Source: Triglochin maritima (taxonomy: Eukaryota > Streptophyta > Magnoliopsida > Alismatales > Juncaginaceae). From it: a stretch of 64,000 nucleotides of DNA. Every line of letters begins with the position of its first letter. Positions within the stretch are counted from its first letter, which is position 1. The stretch lies in the NCBI GenBank assembly GCA_963682175.1, contig OY821784.1:28935621-28999620 (forward strand), read 5' to 3'. The position numbers and the translations under genes are program-made. Below, piece after piece: positions 1-12,600 of the stretch. The notes beneath the pieces were generated by a model. The model was not told where the DNA came from, searched no databases, and saw only the letters and a list, made by a program, of their open reading frames with translations.

Positions 1-929
1 AAAGAGAACTTTACGAGTTTTTCCAATTTCTTTGGAAAGCCTGAGATTGCATCTACAATTCCATCCCTATGCAAATATACTAATAGGAAAGAGTGAACCA
101 AGTAAGCTTTAGGAAAAAGTTAGATTAAAATAAATATTTGAAAGACCAACAAACAAAATTTATGACAATGGTTATGGTTGTTAAGAAAGGGAGATTAATT
201 GTCATGTTCTAACCAAAATCAGGAGCCAAAATTAAAGTTTTGATTTTTTTTCCTCCAGTTAAGAAACCCAATATAAGCCTATAATATATTTCAGTCAACC
301 ATAATCCAACTCCAAAATAATTACCAAAAGCATCACACCAAGGCCTTCGTTCAATCTGAACTTAAAGGGATAATTCTAGAAACAAAGTGGACAATTAAAG
401 AGAGAGCAATAGTATAGGCACAAAAGAAAAATGTGATGCAATCCTGGTAGTATACGTCAATTGCACTCCTAGTTGTTTACAATAACATTATTTTGGGTAC
501 TGGTGGTACTTTTGTTCAAAATACACCGTGGATTTGAAATGTATGTCACAACTGGAATAATATAGAAAGAAGAATTAATATTATATTCTTGCAATTAAAT
601 CTTCAACAAAATAATGGATTTCGAAATATAAAAGTATTTCTTAGGTTTCCCCTAACTTACAAATTGCGATAAAGTAGTCACCAAAACTTTTCGGCCTATA
701 TTAATTAAAAATAGATATGGAATAACAAATTATGTTAATACATCAGCTATTAAAAACCCTTATTTAAGAAATTTGTAGATTGATATAAAATGAGGTAAAA
801 AGAAACAATATATTTAAGTATACTGACGCATGCATCCTGAAATTTATTTCTTCTGAAAATACAAACCGAGTATGTTGGCTACAAAAGTTGCATGCATATC
901 GACCGACCGTCCACTAATCTAGGTTTATA
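1..929. other. AT-rich intergenic DNA, no gene seen
   Basis: No open reading frame with recognisable protein features and no clear repeat structure is visible here. The sequence is AT-rich and contains short poly-A and poly-T runs. It lies downstream (3') of the minus-strand HUB1 gene. Confidence 0.5.
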
Positions 930-1800
930 GTAGGGTTGTCAAGTTCTGCTCAAGATCGATAGATCGCTCGATGTTCACTCGATTTTGCTCGGATCGTGGC
1001 TCAGGTCGGTTAGTAATGAGTCGAGCACGAGCAGACCCCGCTCGCTTGATGCTCGCTCTATTATTGCTCGAGGTCTGATTATTATATCTAATTATCTGAT
1101 TAACATTTATATCTTATCCAATTACCCAATTGGTAAACTCATTTACTAAACCCAACAATTCATTTAACAAACCAAATCTAAATACCAATGAGAATCAAAA
1201 GCTTATTAGTAATGGACTTTTCATTTTCCATTATTGTTATTTCTTTTCTTTTTCTCATTCTTTTCTAAATCAAAAGTTAAAATAAATTAAGGTTTTGGTC
1301 AGGTGGATGATCTTATTTATAAGATGTTTGATGTTGTGAGTTGTCGTATAATTTATGAGATTATGTTTGATATTAGATGTTTATTTTAAGATTGCGCTGA
1401 TTTTGTTTGATCCATGCGTATGATCTTATTTATAAGATGATGTTGTGAGTTGTCCTATAATTTATGAGATTGTGTTTGATTTTAGGTGTTGATTTTAAGA
1501 TTTTGTTGATTTTGTTTGATTCAAGTGTATAATCTTATTTATAAGATGTTAATGTTGTCGTATAATTTATAAGATTGTATTTGATTTTAGATGTTAAATT
1601 TAAGATTGTTAGTAACTACTATTATATTTGTCTTAAGTGATATTATAATTTACTTGTTAGGACAGGATTATTAGCAATTTAATACAAAAAAATCAGTTTC
1701 AGGTTAACAAACCGCTCGTGAACAGGACGAGTCGACCACGAGCAAAATTTTCCACTCGAAACTCTTATCGAGCCGATCTTGAGCAAGCTCGCCCAAGCTA
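930..1800. mobile_element. hAT-like non-autonomous element (probable)
   Basis: The left end begins TAGGGTTGTCAAGTTCTGCT and is followed by a run of GCTCGA-type repeats. The right end, read on the other strand, begins TAGCTTGGGCGAGCTTGCT and is also rich in GCTCGA. Both ends share GCTCAAGATCG close to the terminus. TAGGGxTGTC ends with subterminal repeats are typical of plant hAT elements. I see no matching 8-bp target duplication and no transposase reading frame, so boundaries are approximate. The interior holds a three-copy tandem repeat. Confidence 0.45.
1306..1613. repeat. Tandem repeat, three copies of about 110 bp
   Basis: Three successive diverged copies start near 1306, 1420 and 1530. 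Each contains TGATCTTATTTATAAGATG or a close variant, then a GTCGTATAATTTAT segment, then a TTTGATxTTAGxTGTT segment. The third copy is shorter. The array sits inside the hAT-like element. Confidence 0.75.
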
Positions 1801-1801
1801 T

Positions 1802-1926
1802 GTCAAATATATATAGGATATACTATATATACGGGTCTAGATGTTGTGAGTTGTCGTATAATTTATGCGTATATCAATTACACCCCTAGTTTATAGTCAT
1901 CGACGGCTGAGCGAAACTCTTATCGA
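1802..1926. repeat. Patchwork of short copies of nearby sequence
   Basis: Three pieces in a row match other places in this window. 1802-1838 matches 3056-3092 (37 bp, one mismatch). 1840-1867 matches 1330-1357 (28 bp exact). 1912-1926 matches 1757-1771 (15 bp exact). This is the structure expected of templated filler DNA left by end-joining repair or by transposon excision; the mechanism is inference. Confidence 0.7.
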
Positions 1927-3621
1927 CGACTAAGAAAGTAAAGTATATTCATATTTGAATCTGACAGAGTATGTATGTCAAGAGTGGGCTTTTGGTTGAT
2001 GCCAAAAAATGTTAAAAAAACGATAAACTTAAATAGGTCGAAAAATCTTTCATCGACATCCTTCTTAATTCCTCTCGCCCACGAACTCGTCGATCCTCTT
2101 ATAAACTCCATAGAAATCCTTGAATGGAGCAATCCCTGATGTCCCGGGACTCGGCGGAGGTCGTGTGAGGGCATGGAAAGAGAGTGGTTAGGAAGGATTT
2201 AAAGGGGGCAGAGACGATGGTTGAGGTCAGAAGAATATGACGCTTGGCAACGGTAGTGACGCATGGCTAGCGACGCTTAAGGAGAACGGTTTCTGATGGC
2301 GACGGTTTAGCATTACGACTATTGAATGGGTTGTGATGGGGATGGAGGATCGTGTGGCAGAACGGTCTAGATTCATCTCTACGGGAACAGATGGCGTGGT
2401 CTTCAATTGTTTTTTAAATAATTGATATTTATGTTTTTACGGGAACACTTGTAGAGATTGTATTCGGCATAGGGACCAAAAGTAGTTTCGGGTATAGATC
2501 TATTTACGTGGCTTGAAAATAAGGGATTCTGTTGTATAATGGGTAACGTAAAAAAACCAGACGGGCATGCGGTGTAAACGGCGAACACAATGGCTAAATC
2601 ACTCAGTTTACCATGAGTAAACCACCAAAGGATACCAATGGGTGAAACCGTGAATCTAAAAGGCATGTTAAATAGACGAGAAGGTCAAAGTGGATAAACT
2701 ACAATGTCACAATGATTAAATGGGCGAAATGCATCGCTTAACTTACTTCACTATTCTAGAACCCACCTCCTTCAACTATTACTTCACTTCAAAATCTTGA
2801 TTCCGGACCGGAAACCATGGTTAAACAATCATGTTGTCTTTTTCAATCGAAACACCTTTTTAAGTTTCAAAAATCACAATTTTTGAAAAAATCGTAATAA
2901 CTATAAAACACAATTTCAAGGTAAATCCAAACGGGCCCGAAATAATCAGGCAGATAGATGGATCAACTCTGATCGTCTAAGCCATCCGGTTAAGCGTAAA
3001 TGGGCTACGAAACTTATTGCACATACACAAGCCATACCCAAAATCCAAACACTTAGTCAAATATATATAGGATATACTACATATACGGGTCTTATATATA
3101 CACATACACAACACACAAGCTATCACAAATTGTATTGTATGAGGACTTGAGGTAGCACAAGAAACCAAATTCTAAAAAATTTACATTCAAGGTAGCATAT
3201 TTACAACTAGTTCTTTACAAATGGCATCACAGTTATTGGCAACTAAAATTCAACAATTGTAAGTATCCCTTCACAACGATTGCAATAAGGCAAAGGTTAA
3301 CGCTCCTTCGATACGAGGAGAAAAAAATTCCTCCACTGGGAGAAATGCCAGGAAAAATTGCAAATACATTTACATAATGACGACAATGTACAGGAGAGCT
3401 TCATATAATCTCACACCAGACTAACGCTTCAGGATACGAAAATAAAGACAACATGTTAGGCCTTCCCCAGACTTGTGATTATGAAATCATAACCTGCAAG
3501 ACTACTACAGTTTTAGCTAAAAACAGAGAAATAAAACAGCTGGAACTGCAACCTTACAACTAATTCATGTTAAAAGAATAACACAAGAGATTACGATAAG
3601 ATTATTGTCCCCGGGTTCCAC
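1927..3621. other. Region downstream of HUB1, no gene recognised
   Basis: Several short open frames exist but none carries a known domain or codon pattern that supports expression. It includes the second copy (3056-3092) of a 37-bp repeat. The last few hundred bases next to 3622 should contain the HUB1 3' untranslated region; no confident polyadenylation signal was picked. Confidence 0.5.
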
Positions 3622-6600
3622 TTATATGTAAATGGGTTTGACATCGTTGGGGCCGAAGCTGACAGCACATGCTGGACACTTTCGATGTCTGCTTTCAAGA
3701 GTTTTTTTGACGCAGAGATTGCAAAATAAGTGATAGCATTTGGCAATGACCACCTGAAGGAAGATCAGAAGATTTTGTATAAGATCAGCAACATGTTTGC
3801 TGCAGGTATTAAAGGAATATAAATAAGGTACTATACTTGCAAAGCCGATTGGAATTTTCAGCATATAAACTAAGCCCCAAACATATTTTCCAATAAACAT
3901 TTGTGCTTGTGAAGATACACCCTCCTTGATTGCGGCAAAGCCATATTGCTAAGTCTAATAAAACTAACTTCACCATTGTGGCAATCATTTTGCCGATTGC
4001 AAATAAATGAATTCCAAAGACAGCTTAATTTCAGTTTTTTTGTCTACCTTCAGATGAACTTGTTGGCATTGGACTTGTCTGAACTCACAAGTAGAGAGGC
4101 ACACAGTATCGTACTGTCTTACAACTATAAAGCCATCAAGTTCCTCAAGCAAAATGAAACTACAAATTGGGCCCTAAGATTTATGTGACCAGCATGGAAT
4201 GATTAAGGACTGGAAGACGTCAATATTTGTATGTATTTATTATCAATAACATGTTAACATTTATACTATCAGTAGAGAGGTCCAAATGAGAAACATAAAC
4301 CTACATTAACAGAAAAAGGCAATAGACAATAAGAATACTTACTTCTTTCTGTCTATCACGACATTTTGAACACTTCAATATTCCTTTGTATTCCCCTAGC
4401 TCTTGTTGCAGTTTTGTCAGGAGTGCCAATTTTTCTGTAGGTGCCCTAAGATGTTCAGCTTTCTTAGTCACGATTTCTAGATCCTCTTCAACTCTCATTT
4501 TGTTGAATCTGGAATATCATCAAAAGCTATTAATTTTCCCAAGAAAGAACATGGTAGTGAAAAACAAATAATATCTAAAATTACCTCTCCTTTTCAAGCT
4601 CCATCTGCAATTCTGAGACCTTCAGTCTGCTAGCATCAACTTTATCTTGCTTTTCACCCAAGGACTTCTTTAGTTGCATAGATTCTGTCTGCAAATCTAG
4701 AAGTCTCCTCTTTGTATTTTCTAATGCTGCAGAGCTCTGCCAACCATCCTCCGCAAGTTTCCCTACTTGCTCTGACCAAATCCTTAACTAAATCACATGC
4801 CCAAACAAATTTAGCGATCAACCACCACCTAATTCATTTTTAACGTAAAAAAATCACTACTTTACCTGGTCATCCAATTTTAAGAAGAGACGGTTATAAA
4901 CATTCAGAGATGTACTAGCCTGTTGTACTTCCCAATTTAACGTTTGTACCTCCCTTTGCAAAGCATTGTGGATCTGCTTTGTCTTTACACCCTCTAGAGC
5001 AAGCTGGAAAGAAAATTGTGTGTTAACAAAGCGTCCTTCCATTTATCTGTACGAACACTGGTAACCAGCTTGTAAACGACAGGAAGGTACACATTTACGC
5101 ACTCATATAAAATAAAATAAACTTAAGGCCTGTCCACAAATACCATCAAAAAAGAGTAGACCTATTTAGAAAGACACTAAGCTATTATGACAAGTTCAAG
5201 TCAGTCAATTTGAAAGGCAATATCCAGGAAAAAGATGTGAAATAGGCCTAACACTTCAGGCAAGAGTTGAGGCGACCTTCAAAACAAATCAGTGATCCAG
5301 ATAAAATCTTCTAAGTTTAATATTTCAAATCTTATTATCTTAAAGCTATGAAATTTGTTAAAAATCTAAACTTTTCAACAAACATATCTGTAATAAGTTG
5401 CCAAATATAAACGCACATAAGTAATTAACACAAACGCATTATCATCTTTTTTTACTTTAAAATCAACATATCTAACTATCTAAGTATTGCCTTATTTAAA
5501 TAGTTAAATAAAAACATATTTTTTAATTAGATAGACATTCATTAATCGCTTCACCACAACATCCTTACTGGAGCCGAACAAGAGGATCACAAGGCAGCAA
5601 AATGAGGACCAACATATGAAGCTGGAAAAAAACAGTAAAGATAAACTACACGAGACCGTAAGCAACACATGTGATTTGATCCTTCATGAAATTCAGAGTT
5701 TGATTTATGGTGTCCTAAGATGAGAAAAACATACAGGCTAAACCTCCATACTGCTTAGCTGCCACTACGAACAGCACCTGTTAGATGTGAATTTCGTATT
5801 CAGAAATGCTGTTTACTTTTTTCAAGTCAATCCAAGATATTGCACCTAAAAGCATAAGCATGATGTTTACATTCTTTTCTTTTTTTGATCGGGATGTTTA
5901 CTTTCCATTTGAAGTTTGTAATGACTCCATTACATTGCCAGATCGCTCCCTTTATATACATATATACATATCTATGTTAATTTCATTTCAAGCTTATTCT
6001 GTCTCTTCATACCTTTCTAAAGCAAAAAAAAAAATCACATGTAAGACAAGACAACCCAAAAAAATTGAATTAATCCTACATAAATTCCTACCCACAGTTG
6101 ATAATATATTGGAACTCTTTGTCATATTTTCCATCAGTGGAGATACAGATATGTTTTCAAACACTGAACACAATATTGATAGAATAATATGAATGAGAAC
6201 CAAGAAGTTCAACTTTGGTTAAATCATCAACCGAAAAAATTGGTTGACCACCATATTATGTGATGTTTTTCTTATACATGAATTTTAGGTAACTCACAAG
6301 GCCATGTTGCTTAAACAATAAATAACCAAGAAATATGTTTCCCCATTAAACAAATCATTTTTACAGATTATGTAAGAGGCAACATACTGTCCTACCTTAA
6401 TGTTGTAATCATCTCTTTCGGTGACTTGCTGTAGCAAGTGCTGGTTTTTATTTCGCACGTCCTCATATGCTTGACCGATGCTCTGTGAGAAGAAGCCTTT
6501 TCTTATTTACTGAACAGAAGCTCAGAGAAAGAAATTAATAAATATCCAAAAAAATGAACCTCAATTTCAGACAGGTAGGCTTCCCCTTGCTCACGTTTGG

Positions 6601-9600
6601 AGTCCAGGGCCTCTGAGAACTTTACAATATCCCTACATGAGATCACGCATACAATTAGCAATCATCATAAGTTGATTCATCCATCTAAAGACCAAACTAG
6701 AAAGTGATAGGACTAACATGTATTTCTCTGTCACTCGTTTTATTTATAAGTAACAGCTCACAATAAATTATTACCCAATGGATAATGACAAAAGCCAACA
6801 CCACTCAGTGGATAGCCTAAATAAAGCATTACGATGTAAGCACAAAATTACCCACTTACGGCTTTCAATTCTGAAATAAAAAGGACCAGGAAAGAGTGAG
6901 ATCATACCTCCCAGTGGCATCTAACTTTTGTCTCAGTTCAGCAATTTCTGCTTCTGCTGCTGCCAGTTTCTGTTGAGATCTTGCTTCAGCTTCATTTGCT
7001 GCTTTGACACGCAACTCTAAGGTATGCTCATCCAGAGAAGATTGAAGACACTGAACATGTGCCCATTTTTTGAACTCAGAATCTCTGCACTCCATGACAT
7101 CCCTATATATAAAAACTACACAGATCATTTACAACTCAACAGTAATGGGAGATTAGTAAATTACTCTCCCAAAACATTACATGACAAATGGAGTGCAAAC
7201 CACTTATGACTAATGCAACTAACAAATTTTAACACTAGTGCTTCCGGTAAAGAACTACCATAAGAACACTCGGAATGAGGTAACAGATGTGACAGGCACT
7301 CTGAAACTAGATGAGTAGAGTTTGAATCAGCATAACTTCTATCAATTGCTAATACCACAGGTACCACAAAGCCACCAAAACAATTAAAGCACAACGATTC
7401 ATGCAGAACCACAACTGAAGCCCCTAATCATAAGTGTCTGCCAGCTTAATAATGCCACTGAGTCCATGAACATATTAACTTTATTGTACCACACCACTTA
7501 TATCTGGGTGTAGGTATCTCATTATGTTTACATTTTATCAAATGGCAAATGTCAATTTGAATCACTTGAATGAAGAAATATTAAGCTGTGACTAAAACAT
7601 CACTGATAAAAGTTGTTAACTGTTAAATAAATGATCTCACGATAATAATAATAAAAGTTAAACAAATGGTCTCGTAAAAACCACAGAGCCTTCGGCGACA
7701 GAAATTATTTATGTTTTTTATTATAAGAAACTGTTTGTGTTGATTTATACTCTTCTTCCACGATTGGTAAAGAAGAGCAGTATTACCTTGGAGTGGATTA
7801 AAAGATTTAATGCAAAAGGGTGGGACCCGAACAGAATCGTGACTCCATTTGATTCACTACATGGAATGGGATGTATTATTGGATCAAGAGTAACTTTGTG
7901 GAAATCTTTCAGTAATGCATATACATAGTCAAGCAAATTATAAATCCAACATCCTAAAAAATTGTAAAATAAAAGGTTAAACTAATATTTTCATACAAAA
8001 TGGTAATTTGTTAAAATGGGTTATTATTTTTTTTTTAAAAATAGGTTGAAATGAATAGGTAAATTATAATCAAACAGATCGGTTAAACAATCAAACGTTA
8101 TAATTTTATTTGAATAGACCAGCCACCAATAAGAACCATTAAATTATCAAAAGAAAAACATATAATTAGTTAAGTTGGTAAAACGAAAGAGAGCGCCTGC
8201 TGTCATTCCTTGAAAATATTTACATGAAAAATACAAACTAAAAAAAACTAAAGTTATCAATGGAACTATAAATTTAATGATGGAACTACAGTTAATTTGT
8301 ATCTGCTAGAATTGGAATGAGAATATCTAAGGGTGTGGTAAGAATTTTCATTTCCTTGTGCAAAAGGAACCATGATTGCTACAGAAATACCATTCCTTTG
8401 CAAAGCATAGACCCCAAGTTAAACAATTGCACAAATTTTGCAACTTCGCACAAATAAAGAATTTCAAAACTTAAGTGAGACGCAAGGAATAGATTTGGTG
8501 TATATCGATTATGGACATCTCTTCTACAAAAGAAGGAAATTGCACGAACATAAAACATTGCAAAAATTTCACTACAAACTGTCACGGCCTCAGCATATCA
8601 AATAGTAAGCATTTATAAGTGTACATACTAGTGAAATAAAGATATTCCCACATGGTACTTTACATGAATCCCCACCTGTTAGTAACTCACGCATATAGGT
8701 TCATGCCACAGTTCAATAAAAAGGAGTCCTCATGTTTCCTCGCAATTCAACTATTAAATTGGGACTATCATGAGTACCAAAAATCCCATCATTCCAATAC
8801 TTAATTTCTACGACAAAAGATTTCGCCAAATTCACAAATTCTAAATACGTTTACGGAGCATACGGAAAGATTTTGCAAAATTCGCAAATTGTAAATACAT
8901 TTACAGAGCTTTATAGTATCTTTGTATGTTAGTTATTATTTTCAGAGTTAATTGTTAATTCACTTTAATTAATCTAGAACAGTCATATCCATTAGGCATG
9001 ATTTTGACAAGTTTATAATCCGACACATGTATGACATGTATCCCTGTGCAGTGACAATCAAAAAAACCATGTACCACAATTTCTGAACATCGGGTGGAAT
9101 AATTTTTATTTCATATAACTGCATAGCCTGAATTGTGCAACACCAACAAGGTAAAAACAAGAAATATTAGCAGTGTCCTTGACTTTAAAATATTTAAGAT
9201 ATCAACTAAGCACAAAGGTATGTTTATTGTGATTTTTTTAGCACCTTGTGGTGAAAGGGTCCTTTTGTGCTTATGGTTTGTGACGTAGATTCACATCCAG
9301 GTTCAACTTTATCTATATATAACATTATATAGCCCAAGGTTGCAGGTTACATAAAGAAACCAATGGTTCAAGAGCTGATCAGAGTGCGGAAATGTATATG
9401 AAGGTCTGGGACCTGAATTCAGCTTCCCCTGCTTATTTTGGGATGTTGAGATCACACCAGGTTCTTGCTGTACTGAACCATTTAAGGATAGGGTTATTCT
9501 GGTACCTTTTTGTTGTAACGTAGGATATATACACATTTCATAGTGGATCGAACTGGCATAGGGCCTCCTAATGATAAGAAAATGACAGTCTATATAATTA

Positions 9601-12600
9601 GATCCACTATAGCCCTCTTGCTGTTGCTTTTACTTGATATATTTTTCATCCAGACAATCTCTTCACAAAGTTGGACACAATCTTTTAAAACAATGCAACA
9701 TGGAAGAGGTACTCTTGAAAAAAGTATGTTTTCACGTGGCTCTCTGCACACAAGATGCAAAAGAAACATGTACCCATGTTGTCTAGAAACATATTTGTGC
9801 AAAAACCAGGTAGCTGATCACACCAGAGCAGACCCAATCATTGATAATTTAGAAGAAAATATTTCATATGGAAGACAAGGTATGGGGTGAAAGATCATCT
9901 GGTCACACAAGTAAATCAATATCCCAAAAATGTAAGTTAAGCATTAGGTTCCCTATAATGGCCCATTGAAACGAACATACTCTTGGCTCAACCATTCAAT
10001 AACCAGTTGACTGACAGGTTTCTGAAGGAATGCTACTTCATTCGGGAATAGATGTCAATTTTCATCTACCATAATGGGCTCAGGGTTCCTCATGTGAACT
10101 TCGCCATAAACAACAAAGGGGGGGAAAACTAATCAAATTGAGAAGCTTAAGAGCCTATTTGAATGCATTAACAGAGCAAGTAAATGAAGAAACCAACTTT
10201 CTCTCGTCTGGATAGGGCTTGGAGAGAAAAGGGATAAGGAAAAGTAGGAGAAAAATGACCAACTCTGTTTCCAAATTAATCCAACACACGTAGAACATCG
10301 CAAGAAGTTAAGTGGCATGCAGCGTATATGCACTTCAACTTTGCTAACCACATTTAAAATCACCGCTAACTACTTCAGATGATCTAATTGTTTTACATGT
10401 CCATGCCTGATTAAAATACAAATCCGATAAGATGCTCCCATACTCATTTTCTATTTAAAATGTGTTCCATCTGAAGACAATGGTGTTGATTAGTAATCTT
10501 TCTCTTGTATGTATCAAATTCGCAAGAGTAGCAGATTTTCACACCTCAGTGGTCACAAATAATTTGAGGAAACAAATTAATGTAAAAAAAACATCTGTTT
10601 GAGTGATTAAATATGAAAAATAACACAAATGCAGAAAAGAAGCACAAATCATAATAATATAAAAATGCTTGCACAAAAATAGAAGAATAAATCATGTAAG
10701 AGATCATGGACAACGCGTGAAGAAATAGAAAGGTAAATACATGCTTCTCACCTTGAATATGCACATTCACGTTTATACATATCCAAGAAGAGTTTAAGCT
10801 CCTGCTCACTTTCTTTAAGGTCTTGAATCTATTCCCAAAAAAACGCCATTAGTAAATTAAAATCTATTTTAAAACTATGATTCTTATTGGATTTCATTTC
10901 TAGCCTACCCCAGTTAGTTTGGGATTAAATGTTGTGTTGTTGTAGTAAATTTAAAAAAAGATTCACAAAGACAAGACTATATTTTCAAATCAAACAGTGC
11001 AACCTTAATAAATTTGCATTCTTAAAAAGTAGCATTATGAGTAAAGAGTGAAAAGAATATTAGAATGATAAACCGTATGACTATAAACAAAAGATATGAT
11101 TCGTTATAAGATAGGAAACAGAGATATGTATATGGACAAGGGTACGAGTCTACGACACAAACATGGGGACAACATTTATGGAAAATAAGGAGATAAAAGA
11201 CACCACACGGCATGAACAAAACTCTTAAAATGTTAATAATAGAACATGTATACATACTTATATTGTATCATTCAAATAATTATTTTTAGAATAAGTGAAA
11301 TGCATGTGAGGGAGAAGATGTATGTACTGCCAAATAGAGGTCAGTGATGGCCTGAATACCGGACTGTCGTATAGAGGTCGGATGGCTCAAAGTGGAAGTG
11401 AGGTGGAAGAGGGTGTTGGGTTCTTTTTATTCTAAAAACCCAAGAGAGATAAAGTGAACTAGAATGAAGGTATTTTAATTTTAACAATTTTGCAATTTAA
11501 CGCTAAATGGTTTAGCATTATAAATTAGACTTCTATCTAAAAAAGAGTCATGTCCTTCCCGTGTCCACTACTTGTCTGACCATGTATAATGTCCAAATTA
11601 TGCTTGACACCATGTGATGTGCCAGACACATGTCTAGGCCATGCGATCAAAATGTGTCCTGTCTGACACGGGTATGGTGGCCATTTTGAAATATCAATGC
11701 TTCCTAGATGATGCATAATAGGGATATGTGAATGTGAACGCAAGAGACAAGGTAAATAGTGAATCGTAAAACACATCTACGAACAAGAATGTCTATAGGT
11801 TTCAAAATATTGAAAATATATTAAACATTTATGTTGAAGCTGTACCAACAGGTGATAATAAATCAGAAACTCAATCCTACCGGTTGAAAAGTTAAGCAAG
11901 TCCACCAGTCCTGTCATACCCTTATATTTAACAGGTTTCCCGAACCAATCTTGCAACGTTATGGGTTAACAAAGAGCCGATGGAAAACATAAATAGGAAC
12001 CTGTGAATTTAAAGGACCACGAGATTGAAGATGGATGTAATATACCCTTCCTTCTTACATAATATGTTTTTTATGATTAAGAACAGACACGTACCATACA
12101 TTTATAAGTAAACATACATATCAATTAAAATAAGTAAAACCATAGAAAAAAATTGGTTTACATTAAATTAATATAGTAATAACTACTTTTGAGGCACTTA
12201 AGTAATGTCGATGTTGAATAACTACACCTTCGTTTTCTCCTTCAAACTTTCAAGAATAAACAATAATACCAACCATAAAAGAATTCCACACTACCTTACT
12301 CCCAAAGACCCATATACACTTCCCAAAGGATTAACCCTCAACTCCATTGCCCTCTACCACGAGATGTCACGGTGCATGTGAAGGATCGATTAAGAGTATG
12401 GAATAATAAATTTGAGTTGTAGAAGCTGAATATAGTTTCAATTTGCTTGTTTTGGGATTGTTCCGACCGCATAAGGTTCTTCTTGTACTCAAGCTTCCAT
12501 GGATTTATTAGGGCTATTTAGCAGCCTTGCTTGGAACGTAGAAGTATAAACTTTTCAATGAAAGTATGGAACACATTGATGATGACAGTGACATTAAAAG

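Larger units (their letters stand above)
7103..10751 (-). other. HUB1 intron 12 (3.65 kb) with repeat remnants
   Basis: This is the longest intron of HUB1. It holds a SINE-like or other degenerate repeat near 9290-9545 that has a diverged relative in intron 11, and a short tandem duplication at 8814-8912. Open frames inside it have no recognisable protein content. No second gene is seen on either strand. Confidence 0.6.

Noticed and set aside
1920..2174. Minus-strand open frame of 84 codons near the filler region
   Set aside because: No recognised domain, and it overlaps a patchwork of copied repeats; nothing supports translation.
7745..7936. Minus-strand open frame in HUB1 intron 12
   Set aside because: No similarity to HUB1 or any family I know; HUB1 exons 12 and 13 join in phase without it.
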